This document shows positions 1 to 7,150 of a DNA stretch of 13,325 nucleotides, one piece after another. Both the position numbers and the translations under genes were made by a program. Within the stretch, counting starts at the first letter, position 1. Each line of letters begins with the position of its first letter. The notes beneath the pieces were generated by a model. That model was not told where the DNA came from. It worked only from the letters and a program-made list of their open reading frames with translations, and did not search any database. Source of the stretch: Candidatus Gottesmanbacteria bacterium (lineage in GTDB: Bacteria > Patescibacteriota > Microgenomatia > 2-02-FULL-39-11); contig JACREK010000011.1 in the NCBI GenBank assembly GCA_016218275.1, positions 1 through 13,325 of the forward strand, read 5' to 3'.

Positions 1-1601
1 CCGGTTTTGCATGCAACATCCATCGGGATGTCGTCCTGAACCCCGACGTTAGGAGTGGGTGAAGGACCCCCAACGGGATCCCTCGACTCGCTTCGCTCAC
101 TCGGGATGACACTTCGTGTCACTTTGAACTTAAATAACGGCCATCCAGTCCCTCCCGGACTACAAGCCTGCTTCATCCCTTCTCTAATCAGCTCTATCGT
201 CTCTTTTTTTATCCCTAAATTCTTGCAGTTTTCGCTTTGAGCTTTGAGCTTTGAGCTTTGAGCTTCTATTAAGTGTGGTCTGCATAATTTCCCCCCATTT
301 GCAATTACATTGGTCCAGGCATTAACTTGAAGAGGCGTAGTTAAAACATCCCCCTGTCCAATTGCCACATGATAAGTATTGCCCAGGTACCAATCTTCTC
401 CCCTTGTTTCCTTTTGCCATTTTGCATCCGGCATCAAACCTGCCTCTTCTTCCGGAATATCAATTCCCAAGATTTTTCCCACACCGATTTTTTTTGCCCA
501 ATCAGATAGTTTTTCTATCCCTACTACTTCCCCTGTTTTGTAAAAAAAGATATCGTTGGATCTTTTGATGGCTCCTACAATATCCAGCATTCCTTCTTTT
601 TTCCCGTATTGATTGAAATACCAATTTCCGTAAGAATATTGACCTACCTGTAAAACTCCGGTATCTTCAAATTGGGTACTTTTGGATATGCTGCCTGTTT
701 CCAATGCAGAAAGGGCGGTAATAATTTTAAAAGTGGAACCCGGAGGATAAAGTCCGGCAATGGCTCTGTTAAACAATTGTCTATCCTCCGCTGTAAGTAT
801 TTTTTCCACATTAACATCCCGTATAAATGCATTTGGGTCAAATGACGGTGAAGAATAAAGCGCCAATATCTGTCCGGTTTTAGGGTCGGCGGCAACAACC
901 GCTCCTTTTTTATCTTTGAGCCCTTCGGCGGCTGATTTCTGCAAGGGAACAGAGAGCGACAGTTGCAAATTCTCACCGGCAGCAGGATCTATTTTGCCCA
1001 GTATCCGCACTACTTTCCCAATCGCATCTACCTCTTGCAATTGTTTTCCATCTCTTCCCCTCAATTTCTGGTCATAATATTTCTCAATACCCATTTTTCC
1101 CACCATATCTCCAATTTTGTACACCGAAGAAGGATTGATATTCAGCTTTTTCAACTCCCCTTCGCTAATTTCTCCTACAAAACCCAAAGAATGGGCAAAT
1201 AATTCACCGTATTCATATTCCCGACTGATTGATTCCTTTATTTCTCCGGATACCGTTCCGGGTATATTTTCAAAAAAGACCTGACCGTTGGAGAGTGAAA
1301 ATGTAGGAATATTACGGACTAAAATATTACCATTTCTGTCATAGATGATGCCTCTGGGAGCAGGAATTGTTGATTCGCGTATGCGGTTGCCTTCGGCCAG
1401 CCTTCTATAGGAGGAACCTTCAAACAGCGTCAAAGTCGAAAGTCTGCCAAAGAGAAGACTAAGTCCCAAAACCAGAATTATTACAAACAGCCAGACCCGC
1501 TCGGGAGTGTCAAGACTGCCGGAAATTGAAGAGGAAAATTTTCCCAACTTTTCCTCCTTGATGATTTCCTCTGGAAAAATACCGCCAAAAGGATTGGACA
1601 T
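1..1601 (-). CDS. mrdA: Penicillin-binding protein 2 (elongasome transpeptidase), 3' end cut by window edge
   Basis: A continuous reading frame starts at ATG 1601 and stays open to base 1 (533 full codons). PBP2 is the membrane-anchored DD-transpeptidase that cross-links peptidoglycan during elongation, working with MreB/C/D. Visible features: one membrane helix (about 36-54), the class B PBP motif RGIIYDRNG (83-91), the active-site STFK (Ser289, Lys292), the SxD-type SND (348-350), the conserved stretch around SPGGTGWPLF (about 481-490) and KTG at 532-534, exactly at the edge. The start lies one base after the mreD stop, so the genes are probably translationally coupled; no Shine-Dalgarno is evident. 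Two in-frame repeat insertions are present: a heptamer tract near residues 447-456 and a palindromic element at about 494-528, directly before VACKTG. Identity is very secure; the part after KTG is outside the window. Confidence 0.96.
   Translation of the reverse strand, partial: MSNPFGGIFPEEIIKEEKLGKFSSSISGSLDTPERVWLFVIILVLGLSLLFGRLSTLTLFEGSSYRRLAEGNRIRESTIPAPRGIIYDRNGNILVRNIPTFSLSNGQVFFENIPGTVSGEIKESISREYEYGELFAHSLGFVGEISEGELKKLNINPSSVYKIGDMVGKMGIEKYYDQKLRGRDGKQLQEVDAIGKVVRILGKIDPAAGENLQLSLSVPLQKSAAEGLKDKKGAVVAADPKTGQILALYSSPSFDPNAFIRDVNVEKILTAEDRQLFNRAIAGLYPPGSTFKIITALSALETGSISKSTQFEDTGVLQVGQYSYGNWYFNQYGKKEGMLDIVGAIKRSNDIFFYKTGEVVGIEKLSDWAKKIGVGKILGIDIPEEEAGLMPDAKWQKETRGEDWYLGNTYHVAIGQGDVLTTPLQVNAWTNVIANGGKLCRPHLIEAQSSKLKAQSENCKNLGIKKETIELIREGMKQACSPGGTGWPLFKFKVTRSVIPSERSESRDPVGGPSPTPNVGVQDDIPMDVACKT
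18..122 (-). repeat. Palindromic family-A element inserted in frame in mrdA
   Basis: Ends resembling tcgggatgac (101-110) and tcgggatgtc (23-32) bracket several short inverted repeats, and a second gtcgtcctga-type end (30-39) suggests two abutting elements. The sequence matches the family-A copies at 5591, 6366 and 8598. On the coding strand it is read as about 35 hydrophilic residues (494-528, including VIPSERSESRDP) between WPLFKFKV and VACKTG, where PBP2 homologues normally have only a few residues. Confidence 0.8.
234..261. repeat. Heptamer tandem repeat gctttga x4 inside mrdA
   Basis: Four perfect copies of gctttga, followed by a degenerate fifth. On the minus strand they encode part of the SSKLKAQS stretch (about residues 447-456) of the transpeptidase domain. 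The unit length is not a multiple of three, so gain or loss of one unit would shift the frame before KTG. Confidence 0.9.
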
Positions 1602-1602
1602 G

Positions 1603-2028
1603 TTATATCGAGAGTCTTTTTTTTGGGCTTTTCGCCGGAAAAAATTGCTTTGTGAAAAATAAAAGACCGGCGGATAGCGCAATAAAAACAACCAATTGCA
1701 CCGGACTTAGATTCTTATAAAAAATTAAGCTGTACACCGCAAGTATCAAAAGGAAAAAAATTGTATAGAAAATAAATTGCTCTGAGTGAATTTTATTGTG
1801 ATAGCGTCTGGACAGAAATACTACTGTCAAAAAAAATATGCTGTCTATTCCCAAAAGTCTGGGAATAAAAAGGTCAAGAATAAGTCCGGCTGCAAAGGCC
1901 CAAATCTCCGCCTCTTCCTCCCATAAGATAGATACCGTTATGACACAGAGAAGCGTCAACGGAACAGGAAAAAGAGTGGATTCCAAAATGATGATAAAAA
2001 GAAATAAGAAAAACAATAATAATCTCAT
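1603..2028 (-). CDS. mreD: Rod shape-determining protein MreD
   Basis: A 141-residue, very hydrophobic protein with about five predicted membrane helices. The MreD-like GLILDLFIPRLLGI (48-61) sits in the expected place. MreD is the integral membrane partner of MreC in the elongasome and helps link MreB filaments to PBP2/RodA. Its ATG overlaps the mreC stop in an ATGA arrangement, and its TAA is one base before the mrdA start, so expression is almost certainly coupled. The length is slightly short but normal for MreD. Sequence alone is a weak identifier for MreD; position between mreC and mrdA makes the call firm. Confidence 0.9.
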   Translation of the reverse strand: MRLLLFFLFLFIIILESTLFPVPLTLLCVITVSILWEEEAEIWAFAAGLILDLFIPRLLGIDSIFFLTVVFLSRRYHNKIHSEQFIFYTIFFLLILAVYSLIFYKNLSPVQLVVFIALSAGLLFFTKQFFPAKSPKKRLSI

Positions 2029-2792
2029 GATGACGTCAATATAAATACCGTTTTTTCCCCAATATAATCCAAAATTGGAGCGAGTTTTGCCTGTTTATAA
2101 GGTGAAACATCATCTGAAGTGATATTGATAATTTTTCCAATGAGAAGATTTGGAGGAAAACCGTTTTCACCGGAAGTCACAGCTAAATCTTCAAGAAATA
2201 GCGGGTCTTTCTGTAAAATCTTATCCAAAATCACCAATCCTCCACCCCTCCCGACTACCAGTCCTTTGGTACCTCTGGTTGTCTTTGCCGGGACCGCCGA
2301 CTCAGGGTCGCTTGGCAACATCACCGTACTTCTACCCTCTGCAACGGAAATTATTTTCCCGACCAAACTTACTCCGTCTATCACCACCATTTCCGGTTTA
2401 ACATTATCTTTTGTGCCTGCCGCAACTTCCATATATCTTGAAACGGATATTACTTGAGCCGGCAAAAATTGAAATGAGGACGGCAGCGGCGCTTCCAGTT
2501 GAGAACGCAATTTGGTATTTTCTTCAGTCAGCAATTTAACTTTTAAGCTTAATTCTTCGTTGCTTCTTCCCAATTTTTGATTATCCTCAAATTTTTTCTG
2601 AATTTGAGAGTAATTCCCCAGTATCTGGCCGAAATTTAAAACCGTCAGATGGGAGACGTAGACTTCCTTTTTGACCGGAAGAATTATTCTATCGGCAAAA
2701 GCGGTAAAGTCTTTGAGTAAGCCGAAAAAATCGAAGATTAAAAGAAAGACAGAAATAATAATGAATAAATGAATCTGTTCGATTTTAATCAC
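2025..2792 (-). CDS. mreC: Rod shape-determining protein MreC
   Basis: A 255-residue bitopic protein: membrane helix at about 8-27, a coiled coil at about 62-100 (dimerisation), then the beta-rich periplasmic domain (about 105-255) with the typical VIDGVSLVGKI stretch. MreC binds PBP2 and is thought to switch it on within the elongasome. The start is GTG at 2792, whose G is the last base of the mreB TAG stop. A GGAGG at 2806-2802, inside the last codons of mreB, lies nine bases upstream. It is the only convincing Shine-Dalgarno I found in the window and supports this start. The gene overlaps mreD by four bases. Confidence 0.95.
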   Translation of the reverse strand: MIKIEQIHLFIIISVFLLIFDFFGLLKDFTAFADRIILPVKKEVYVSHLTVLNFGQILGNYSQIQKKFEDNQKLGRSNEELSLKVKLLTEENTKLRSQLEAPLPSSFQFLPAQVISVSRYMEVAAGTKDNVKPEMVVIDGVSLVGKIISVAEGRSTVMLPSDPESAVPAKTTRGTKGLVVGRGGGLVILDKILQKDPLFLEDLAVTSGENGFPPNLLIGKIINITSDDVSPYKQAKLAPILDYIGEKTVFILTSS

Positions 2793-3841
2793 TATTTTAA
2801 TCCTCCGGTAACTTTTACTCTTTCCAGAAGTTTTTCATCATCCAAAAGTTTGGCAGCACCCCTTACTACACATGTAAGCGGATCGTTTGCCACCCAAACC
2901 GGCATTTTACAAGCCTGGGCAATCGTCTTATCTATTCCGGATAGCATTGCGCCGCCTCCGGCCAAAGTAATTCCCTGTTCCAAAACGTCTCCGACTAATT
3001 CCGGCGGAATTTCTTCAACCGTCTCATCAATTACCTCTACAATCTGATTAACAACCGGAGCAATCGCCTCACGAACTTCGGATGAAGAAAGCCTAACCGA
3101 CTTAGGCAATCCATTTTCCAGGTCCCTTCCCCTAACAACTGTATGCTTTTCCTCTTTTGACGGATATGAACTCCCTATGGCAATTTTTACATTTTCACAA
3201 GAGGTGGATCCCAAAAGAAGTGAGTGCTTCAGTCTGACAAATGAAGCAATTGCCTCATCCATCTCATCCCCGGCAATACGGAGTGATTTATTAATCACAA
3301 TTCCACCCAGAGAAATCACGGCAATTTCAGTCGTCCCGCCTCCAATATCTACAACCATACTGCCCCGCGCATCTTCAATGGGAAGGTTGCATCCGATTGC
3401 AGCCGCCATCGGCTCTTCTATTAGATATGCGCTTCTTGCTCCAGCAGATAGAGCTGCATCTTGTACCGCCCGGCGTTCAACTTCGGTAACTCCTGATGGA
3501 ATTCCTAAAATTACTTTTGGCCTTGGGATTTTGGGAAAGAAAGACTGATGATTTTCATGAACCAGATTTATATAATGATGAAGCATCGCTTCTGTGGCGT
3601 CAAAATCGGCTATCACTCCGTCTTTAAGGGGTCTGAATGCTTCTATCTGGGAAGGAGTCTTTCCCACCATTCTTTTTGCTTCCCTGCCAATTGCCAGTAC
3701 TTTTTTGGTTTTTCGGTGTCGAGCCACCACTGAAGGTTCACGGATGGCAATCCCTTTGCCTCTGACAAAAACTAAAGTATTTGCGGTCCCCAAGTCAATT
3801 GCTAAATCATGGCTAAAAAGTCCAAAAAAAAAGTCTAACAT
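2792..3841 (-). CDS. mreB: Rod shape-determining actin homologue MreB
   Basis: A 349-residue actin-fold ATPase that forms membrane-bound filaments directing lateral wall synthesis. Family motifs are all present: an amphipathic N-terminus MLDFFFGLFS (1-10, membrane binding), phosphate-1 DLGTANT (16-22), IEEPMAAAIG (141-150), phosphate-2 DIGGGTTE (165-172), GDEMDEAI (191-198) and the adenosine motif GITLAGGG (290-297). The length is normal and no insertions are visible. It is the first gene of the mreB-mreC-mreD-mrdA operon and is transcribed away from the ligase gene through the 3842-3943 spacer. A weak AGAG lies just before the ATG. The identity is as firm as sequence allows. Confidence 0.98.
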   Translation of the reverse strand: MLDFFFGLFSHDLAIDLGTANTLVFVRGKGIAIREPSVVARHRKTKKVLAIGREAKRMVGKTPSQIEAFRPLKDGVIADFDATEAMLHHYINLVHENHQSFFPKIPRPKVILGIPSGVTEVERRAVQDAALSAGARSAYLIEEPMAAAIGCNLPIEDARGSMVVDIGGGTTEIAVISLGGIVINKSLRIAGDEMDEAIASFVRLKHSLLLGSTSCENVKIAIGSSYPSKEEKHTVVRGRDLENGLPKSVRLSSSEVREAIAPVVNQIVEVIDETVEEIPPELVGDVLEQGITLAGGGAMLSGIDKTIAQACKMPVWVANDPLTCVVRGAAKLLDDEKLLERVKVTGGLK

Positions 3842-3870
3842 ATCTCTGGTGGCATTATTCTATCAGAGAA

Positions 3871-3899
3871 CTTATAGATTTTAAATAAGTCATCTATAA
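3871..3899 (-). promoter_or_regulatory. Candidate promoter for the mreB operon
   Basis: On the minus strand TTATAG (3899-3894), a 17-base spacer and TATAAG (3876-3871) lie about 30 bases before the mreB ATG. The -35 is poor. The element is part of an 8-bp inverted repeat (ttatagat/atctataa, 3872-3879 and 3892-3899), so it mirrors the opposite-strand candidate. Confidence 0.35.
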
Positions 3900-3900
3900 T
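3872..3900 (+). promoter_or_regulatory. Candidate promoter for the ligase gene
   Basis: A perfect -10 TATAAT (3895-3900) is preceded, 17 bases upstream, by TTATAG (3872-3877), a weak -35. Predicted transcription would start near 3906, about 38 bases before the ATG. It overlaps the mreB candidate promoter face-to-face, so the two could compete. Confidence 0.4.
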
Positions 3901-3943
3901 GGTTTTTCTTGCCAAAGATTGAATTTCCCTTTAAAATGACATC

Positions 3944-6361
3944 ATGACTAAAATTATTCTTTCACTGCCTGACAGAATCATTGAGTATTCTTTCTATGCT
4001 CTATTCCTCCTCATTCCTCTTATTCTGACGCCATTCAACTATGAACTTTTTGAATACAACAAAATGATGCTCACTTATGCTCTTACGATAATAATTGTCG
4101 GAGCATGGCTTATAAAGATTATCATTAACTATAATTATTCTTCGAACGAAGTGAGAAGTCAGGGTATGAGTTCTCGGCTAAACGCCTCGAACAATAATAA
4201 TATTTTTAGTAGAATCGTTATCAGACGTACCCCGCTTGATATACCTATTATTCTTTTTCTAATAAGCCAGATTGTCTCTACCATTTTTTCAATAGACAGA
4301 CATGTTTCTATCTGGGGTTATTACAGCAGGTTTAACGGAGGACTGCTATCCACCGTCTCCTATATTCTTCTCTACTATGCTTTTGTCTCCAATTTTCCTA
4401 AAGAAAAAATCAGACGTCTCATTTATATCGCTTTGACATCAGGAATACTTGTTTCCCTATATGGAATCCTTGAGCATTTAGGGGTTGACAAAGATATCTG
4501 GGTGCAGGATGTGCAAAATAGGGTTTTTTCTACACTCGGACAACCGAATTGGCTGGCAGCGTACCTTGCAGTTCTAATTCCAATAACTTTAGGTATAAAT
4601 TCGAAATTCGAATATCGAAATTCGAAACAATATCAAAATTCAAATGACCAAAATAGTTCTCGACAAGCTCGAACAATAAAACATTATTCTTCGAGCGACG
4701 AACGAAGGGAGGAGTCGAGAAGTTTTAAAAATTGGAATTTGTTTCGGGCTTCGGATTTCGTATTTTGGATCTTAGCGTCACTTTTTTATGTTACTCTTCT
4801 CTTCACCAAATCCCGCTCGGGATTTATTGCTGTTTGGATAAGTCTTATAATCTTTTGGGCTGTTCGTCTGTTATTCGCCGTCTATTACCAGCACCAATCT
4901 CAAAACCGGTCACAGATGCAAGCGACCGCTTATATCTGTGACCAAGCTAACAAACTTATAGGAATATTTATTTTTAGTTTTATTTTCATCACTTTTCTCT
5001 TTCAATCTCCTTTTGACCAAATCAATCGCTTTACTCTTCCCGAATTAACTAAAAACCTCCAACCGCGAACCTCCAACCGCGAACCTCCAACCAAACCAGT
5101 CGGTTCATCAATTATTGATGTGGGTATAACTGAATCCGGCAAAATTCGAGAAATCGTCTGGAAAGGAGCAATTGAAGTCTTTCGCCATTTTCCCCTGACG
5201 GGATCAGGTGTAGAAACTTTTGCTTTTGCCTACTATAAATACCGGCCCGCAGAACATAATATGACCAGTGAATGGGACTTTCTCTATAACAAAGCGCACA
5301 ATGAATACCTGAATTATGCTGCTACTACGGGTATCTTTGGACTCGGAAGTTACTTACTTATAATAATTGTTTTTATCTGGTGGAATATAAAAAGGCTCAA
5401 AGTTCAAAATCATTTGGATTTTGGATTTGATTTGAATCTTTGGATTTTGACATTTGGACTTTTTGCCGGATGGCTCTCCATCCTCATCACCAACTTCTTC
5501 GGCTTCTCTGTGGTCGTCATTCAACTATTTTTCTTTCTAATCCCGGCTATCTCTTTTGTTCTCTTTTCAACAGAAATTAAGTATGTAAGTGTCATGCTGA
5601 ACTCGTTTCAGCATCTTAAAGGGATCCCGAAACAAGTTCGGGATGACAGCAATAACCAACATAATCTAACAATTAACAATCATCAATTAGCAATTATTTC
5701 TCTTTTGTTATTTGTTATTTGTTATTTGTTATTTGTTATTACTCGTATCTGGTATGCCGATGTTATCTTTGCCAACGGCTACCGTCTCTCCCGAAGCGGT
5801 GAATACGTACAAGCTTATCAAGCGTTTAAACAAGCAATCGGCCTAAATAAAAAAGAGCCTTTATACTATGACGAATTGGCTCTCCCGGCAGCACAACTTG
5901 CGCTTGCTTTTTATGATGAAAAAAATGCCACTATCTCTTCCGGGTTGGTCGAAGAAGCGGTTAACGCCTCCACTTTGGCTCTCAATATTTCTCCCAATAA
6001 TGTCAATTTCTGGAAAACAAGGACCCGAATACTATTTGCCTTGTCGCAATTTGACAACCAATACCTCAATCTTGCCATTCAATCGTTGGAATTTGCAAAA
6101 CAGCTATCCCCCACAGATCCCAAAATTTATTATAATCTGGCTCTCCTTTACGATAAATTGGGCAAAAGTGAAGAGTCAATTGCAGAGCTGGTGGAAACTA
6201 CCAAACTTAAACCGGACTTCCGCGATGCATACTTTGCTCTGGCGATTTTTTATGATAAGAATAAACGGAAAGACAAAGCCAGGGAAACTCTTGATTTCAT
6301 TTTGACAAAAATAGCAACCAATGACGCCGAAGCGAAGAAGAAATTGGAAGAGTTAAAATGA
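3944..6361 (+). CDS. O-antigen ligase/polymerase-like (Wzy_C) membrane protein with TPR tail
   Basis: An 805-residue polytopic membrane protein. The N-terminal part has many membrane helices, with SRSG at about 291-294. The conserved Wzy_C core includes GSGVETF (from 420) and AHNEYL (451-456) ahead of a G..GLGSYLL helix. From about 610 to the end are TPR-type repeats (for example ALLYDKLGKSEESIAEL). Members of this family join or polymerise lipid-linked glycans, or glycosylate surface proteins, at the outer face of the membrane; the TPR part may bind partners. Substrate cannot be told from sequence. At least seven repeat-derived blocks are read in frame, mostly in hydrophilic loops, which explains the large size. 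No Shine-Dalgarno is seen. It is divergent from mreB and followed by def after a repeat. Confidence 0.85.
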   Translation: MTKIILSLPDRIIEYSFYALFLLIPLILTPFNYELFEYNKMMLTYALTIIIVGAWLIKIIINYNYSSNEVRSQGMSSRLNASNNNNIFSRIVIRRTPLDIPIILFLISQIVSTIFSIDRHVSIWGYYSRFNGGLLSTVSYILLYYAFVSNFPKEKIRRLIYIALTSGILVSLYGILEHLGVDKDIWVQDVQNRVFSTLGQPNWLAAYLAVLIPITLGINSKFEYRNSKQYQNSNDQNSSRQARTIKHYSSSDERREESRSFKNWNLFRASDFVFWILASLFYVTLLFTKSRSGFIAVWISLIIFWAVRLLFAVYYQHQSQNRSQMQATAYICDQANKLIGIFIFSFIFITFLFQSPFDQINRFTLPELTKNLQPRTSNREPPTKPVGSSIIDVGITESGKIREIVWKGAIEVFRHFPLTGSGVETFAFAYYKYRPAEHNMTSEWDFLYNKAHNEYLNYAATTGIFGLGSYLLIIIVFIWWNIKRLKVQNHLDFGFDLNLWILTFGLFAGWLSILITNFFGFSVVVIQLFFFLIPAISFVLFSTEIKYVSVMLNSFQHLKGIPKQVRDDSNNQHNLTINNHQLAIISLLLFVICYLLFVITRIWYADVIFANGYRLSRSGEYVQAYQAFKQAIGLNKKEPLYYDELALPAAQLALAFYDEKNATISSGLVEEAVNASTLALNISPNNVNFWKTRTRILFALSQFDNQYLNLAIQSLEFAKQLSPTDPKIYYNLALLYDKLGKSEESIAELVETTKLKPDFRDAYFALAIFYDKNKRKDKARETLDFILTKIATNDAEAKKKLEELK
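4134..4198. repeat. Family-B palindromic element in the ligase gene
   Basis: Imperfect terminal inverted repeat attattcttcga / tcgaacaataat with an internal gagaa/ttctc arm. It is read in frame as about 22 polar residues (64-85, SSNEVRS...NASNNNN) between membrane helices. Related copies lie at 4656-4722 and 11321-11383. Confidence 0.75.
4598..4770. repeat. Nested repeat block in the ligase gene (aaattcga-type flanks around a family-B element)
   Basis: The centre (4656-4722) is a family-B element with its halves in swapped order: gttctcga...tcgaacaata then attattcttcga...tcgagaag. It is flanked on the left by repeated aaattcga-type units (4600-4655) and on the right by partly complementary gaatttg/ggatttcg units (4730-4770). 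It is read in frame as about 55 mostly polar residues (219-276) rich in S, N, R, Q and K. Confidence 0.65.
4908..4943. repeat. 36-bp near-perfect hairpin in the ligase gene
   Basis: A perfect 10-bp inverted repeat ggtcacagat / atctgtgacc encloses a second stem aagcg/cgctt, so nearly the whole 36 bases fold into one hairpin. It is read in frame as residues 322-334 (RSQMQATAYICDQ) in a loop between membrane helices. Confidence 0.85.
5054..5092. repeat. 14-bp tandem repeat in the ligase gene
   Basis: Two and three-quarter copies of aacctccaaccgcg (14 bases, twice seven). It is read as LQPRTSNREPPTKP (about 372-385) in a loop before the conserved Wzy_C segment. Confidence 0.85.
5391..5460. repeat. 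ggattttgg / ttcaaa-type repeat in the ligase gene
   Basis: Repeated, degenerate tttggatttt units preceded by ctcaaagttcaaaa. The composition resembles the complement of the caaaattcaaatgacc units at 4633-4650. It is read as KVQNHLDFGFDLNLWILTFG-type residues (about 485-504) linking two membrane helices. Confidence 0.5.
5591..5647. repeat. Family-A palindromic element in the ligase gene
   Basis: Termini gtcatgctga and tcgggatgac. Two hairpins, ctgaactcgtttcag and cccgaaacaagttcggg, flank a short middle. It is the inverse-orientation relative of the copy at 8598-8665. It is read in frame as VMLNSFQHLKGIPKQVRDD (about 550-568) between the last helices. Confidence 0.85.
5650..5738. repeat. Heptamer tracts (aattaac-like, then tttgtta x5) in the ligase gene
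   Basis: Degenerate aattaac/aattagc heptamers (5650-5697) are followed by five perfect tttgtta units (5704-5738). Three units span 21 bases, so the protein repeats every seven residues (LLFVICY). The tract encodes most of the last membrane helix before the TPR domain. Confidence 0.85.
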
Positions 6362-6365
6362 CTAT

Positions 6366-6471
6366 GTCATCCCGAGGAGTGAAACGACGAGGGATCTCTC
6401 GACTTGTTCGAGCTTCAAATAAGTGAGAGATTCCTCCATGCTCCGCCAGCTGGCGGATTAGTCGGAATGAC
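6366..6471. repeat. Intergenic family-A element between the ligase gene and def
   Basis: Starts gtcatcccga and ends tcggaatgac, with inner stems and a perfect palindrome tccgccagctggcgga (6442-6457). It fills almost the whole 121-base spacer and ends eleven bases before the def ATG, so it would form most of any local leader. Confidence 0.85.
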
Positions 6472-6482
6472 AAATAATTATT

Positions 6483-7043
6483 ATGATTGTTTCTGTTCCC
6501 AATCCAGTACTCACCACACCAGCCAAAAAAGTAAAAAGGGTTGATAAAAAGATATTATCAATTATCAGGGAGATGAAAAAAATACTGCTGCAAACCGACA
6601 ATCCGAAAGGCGTGGGACTAGCTGCTCCGCAGATAGGCATTCCCCTTGCCATCTTTATCACCAGACCCAAAGAAAAGTCTACAATTGATGTCTTTATCAA
6701 TCCGGAAATTATTTGGAAGTCTTCCAAACTTTCGGAGATTGTTCGCGAAGAAGACGGCAAGCCTTCACTGCGAAAAGAGAAGAAATTAGAAGGCTGTCTC
6801 TCTATCCCGAATATCTGGGGACATCTGAAACGTCCTACAAAAGTAAAATTGCGTTATATGGATATCCAAGGAAAAATTCAGGAAAAAGAATTTGAGGGCT
6901 TCATGGCTACCATCGTCCAACATGAAACAGACCATTTAAACGGCACCCTCTTTACCCAAAGAGTTTTACAACAGAAAGAAAAACTCTATCGTATCGAAGA
7001 AGATGAAAAAGGAGAAGAAAAATTGGTAGAGATAGAAATCTAA
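6483..7043 (+). CDS. def: Peptide deformylase
   Basis: A 186-residue metalloenzyme that removes the formyl group from nascent proteins. All three family motifs are present: GVGLAAPQIG (43-52), EGCLSIP (103-109, metal ligand Cys105) and QHETDHLNG (146-154, ligands His147 and His151, catalytic Glu148). The length is normal and there are no insertions. The C-terminal tail is lysine/glutamate-rich. An in-frame stop just upstream, inside the repeat, fixes ATG 6483 as the first possible ATG start. No Shine-Dalgarno is visible. fmt follows about 107 bases downstream, pairing removal and addition of the formyl group, a common arrangement. Confidence 0.97.
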   Translation: MIVSVPNPVLTTPAKKVKRVDKKILSIIREMKKILLQTDNPKGVGLAAPQIGIPLAIFITRPKEKSTIDVFINPEIIWKSSKLSEIVREEDGKPSLRKEKKLEGCLSIPNIWGHLKRPTKVKLRYMDIQGKIQEKEFEGFMATIVQHETDHLNGTLFTQRVLQQKEKLYRIEEDEKGEEKLVEIEI

Positions 7044-7067
7044 CAATTTAATACCTTAATTTTAAAA

Positions 7068-7139
7068 ACGGGTGATGCGAGAGAGGGGTCCCATACGGAG
7101 ATGTATCGCAGTATGGGATACTCGAGCAGCAGGACCCGT
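7068..7139 (+). other. Structured palindromic element between def and fmt
   Basis: Outer stem acgggt (7068-7073) / acccgt (7134-7139) and inner stem cccatac (7090-7096) / gtatggg (7111-7117). An alternative pairing gggtcc (7086-7091) / ggaccc (7132-7137) competes with the outer stem. It ends eleven bases before the fmt GTG. It could be another dispersed palindrome or a cis-acting leader; no known riboswitch consensus is recognised. Confidence 0.6.
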
Positions 7140-7150
7140 AAATCAGAATT

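Noticed and set aside
1..122. mrdA as a pseudogene disrupted by the repeat
   Set aside because: Reading through the repeat keeps the frame and restores VACKTG exactly in phase, so the gene is treated as intact up to the edge.
644..976. Minus-strand open frame of 110 codons
   Set aside because: It overlaps the transpeptidase domain of mrdA in another frame; the mrdA frame carries STFK and SND motifs, so this one is a shadow.
7068..7139. tRNA gene or known riboswitch (ZTP or THF type)
   Set aside because: The stems do not give a cloverleaf with T-loop GTTCGA, and the consensus core bases of the ZTP and THF classes as I know them are not matched.
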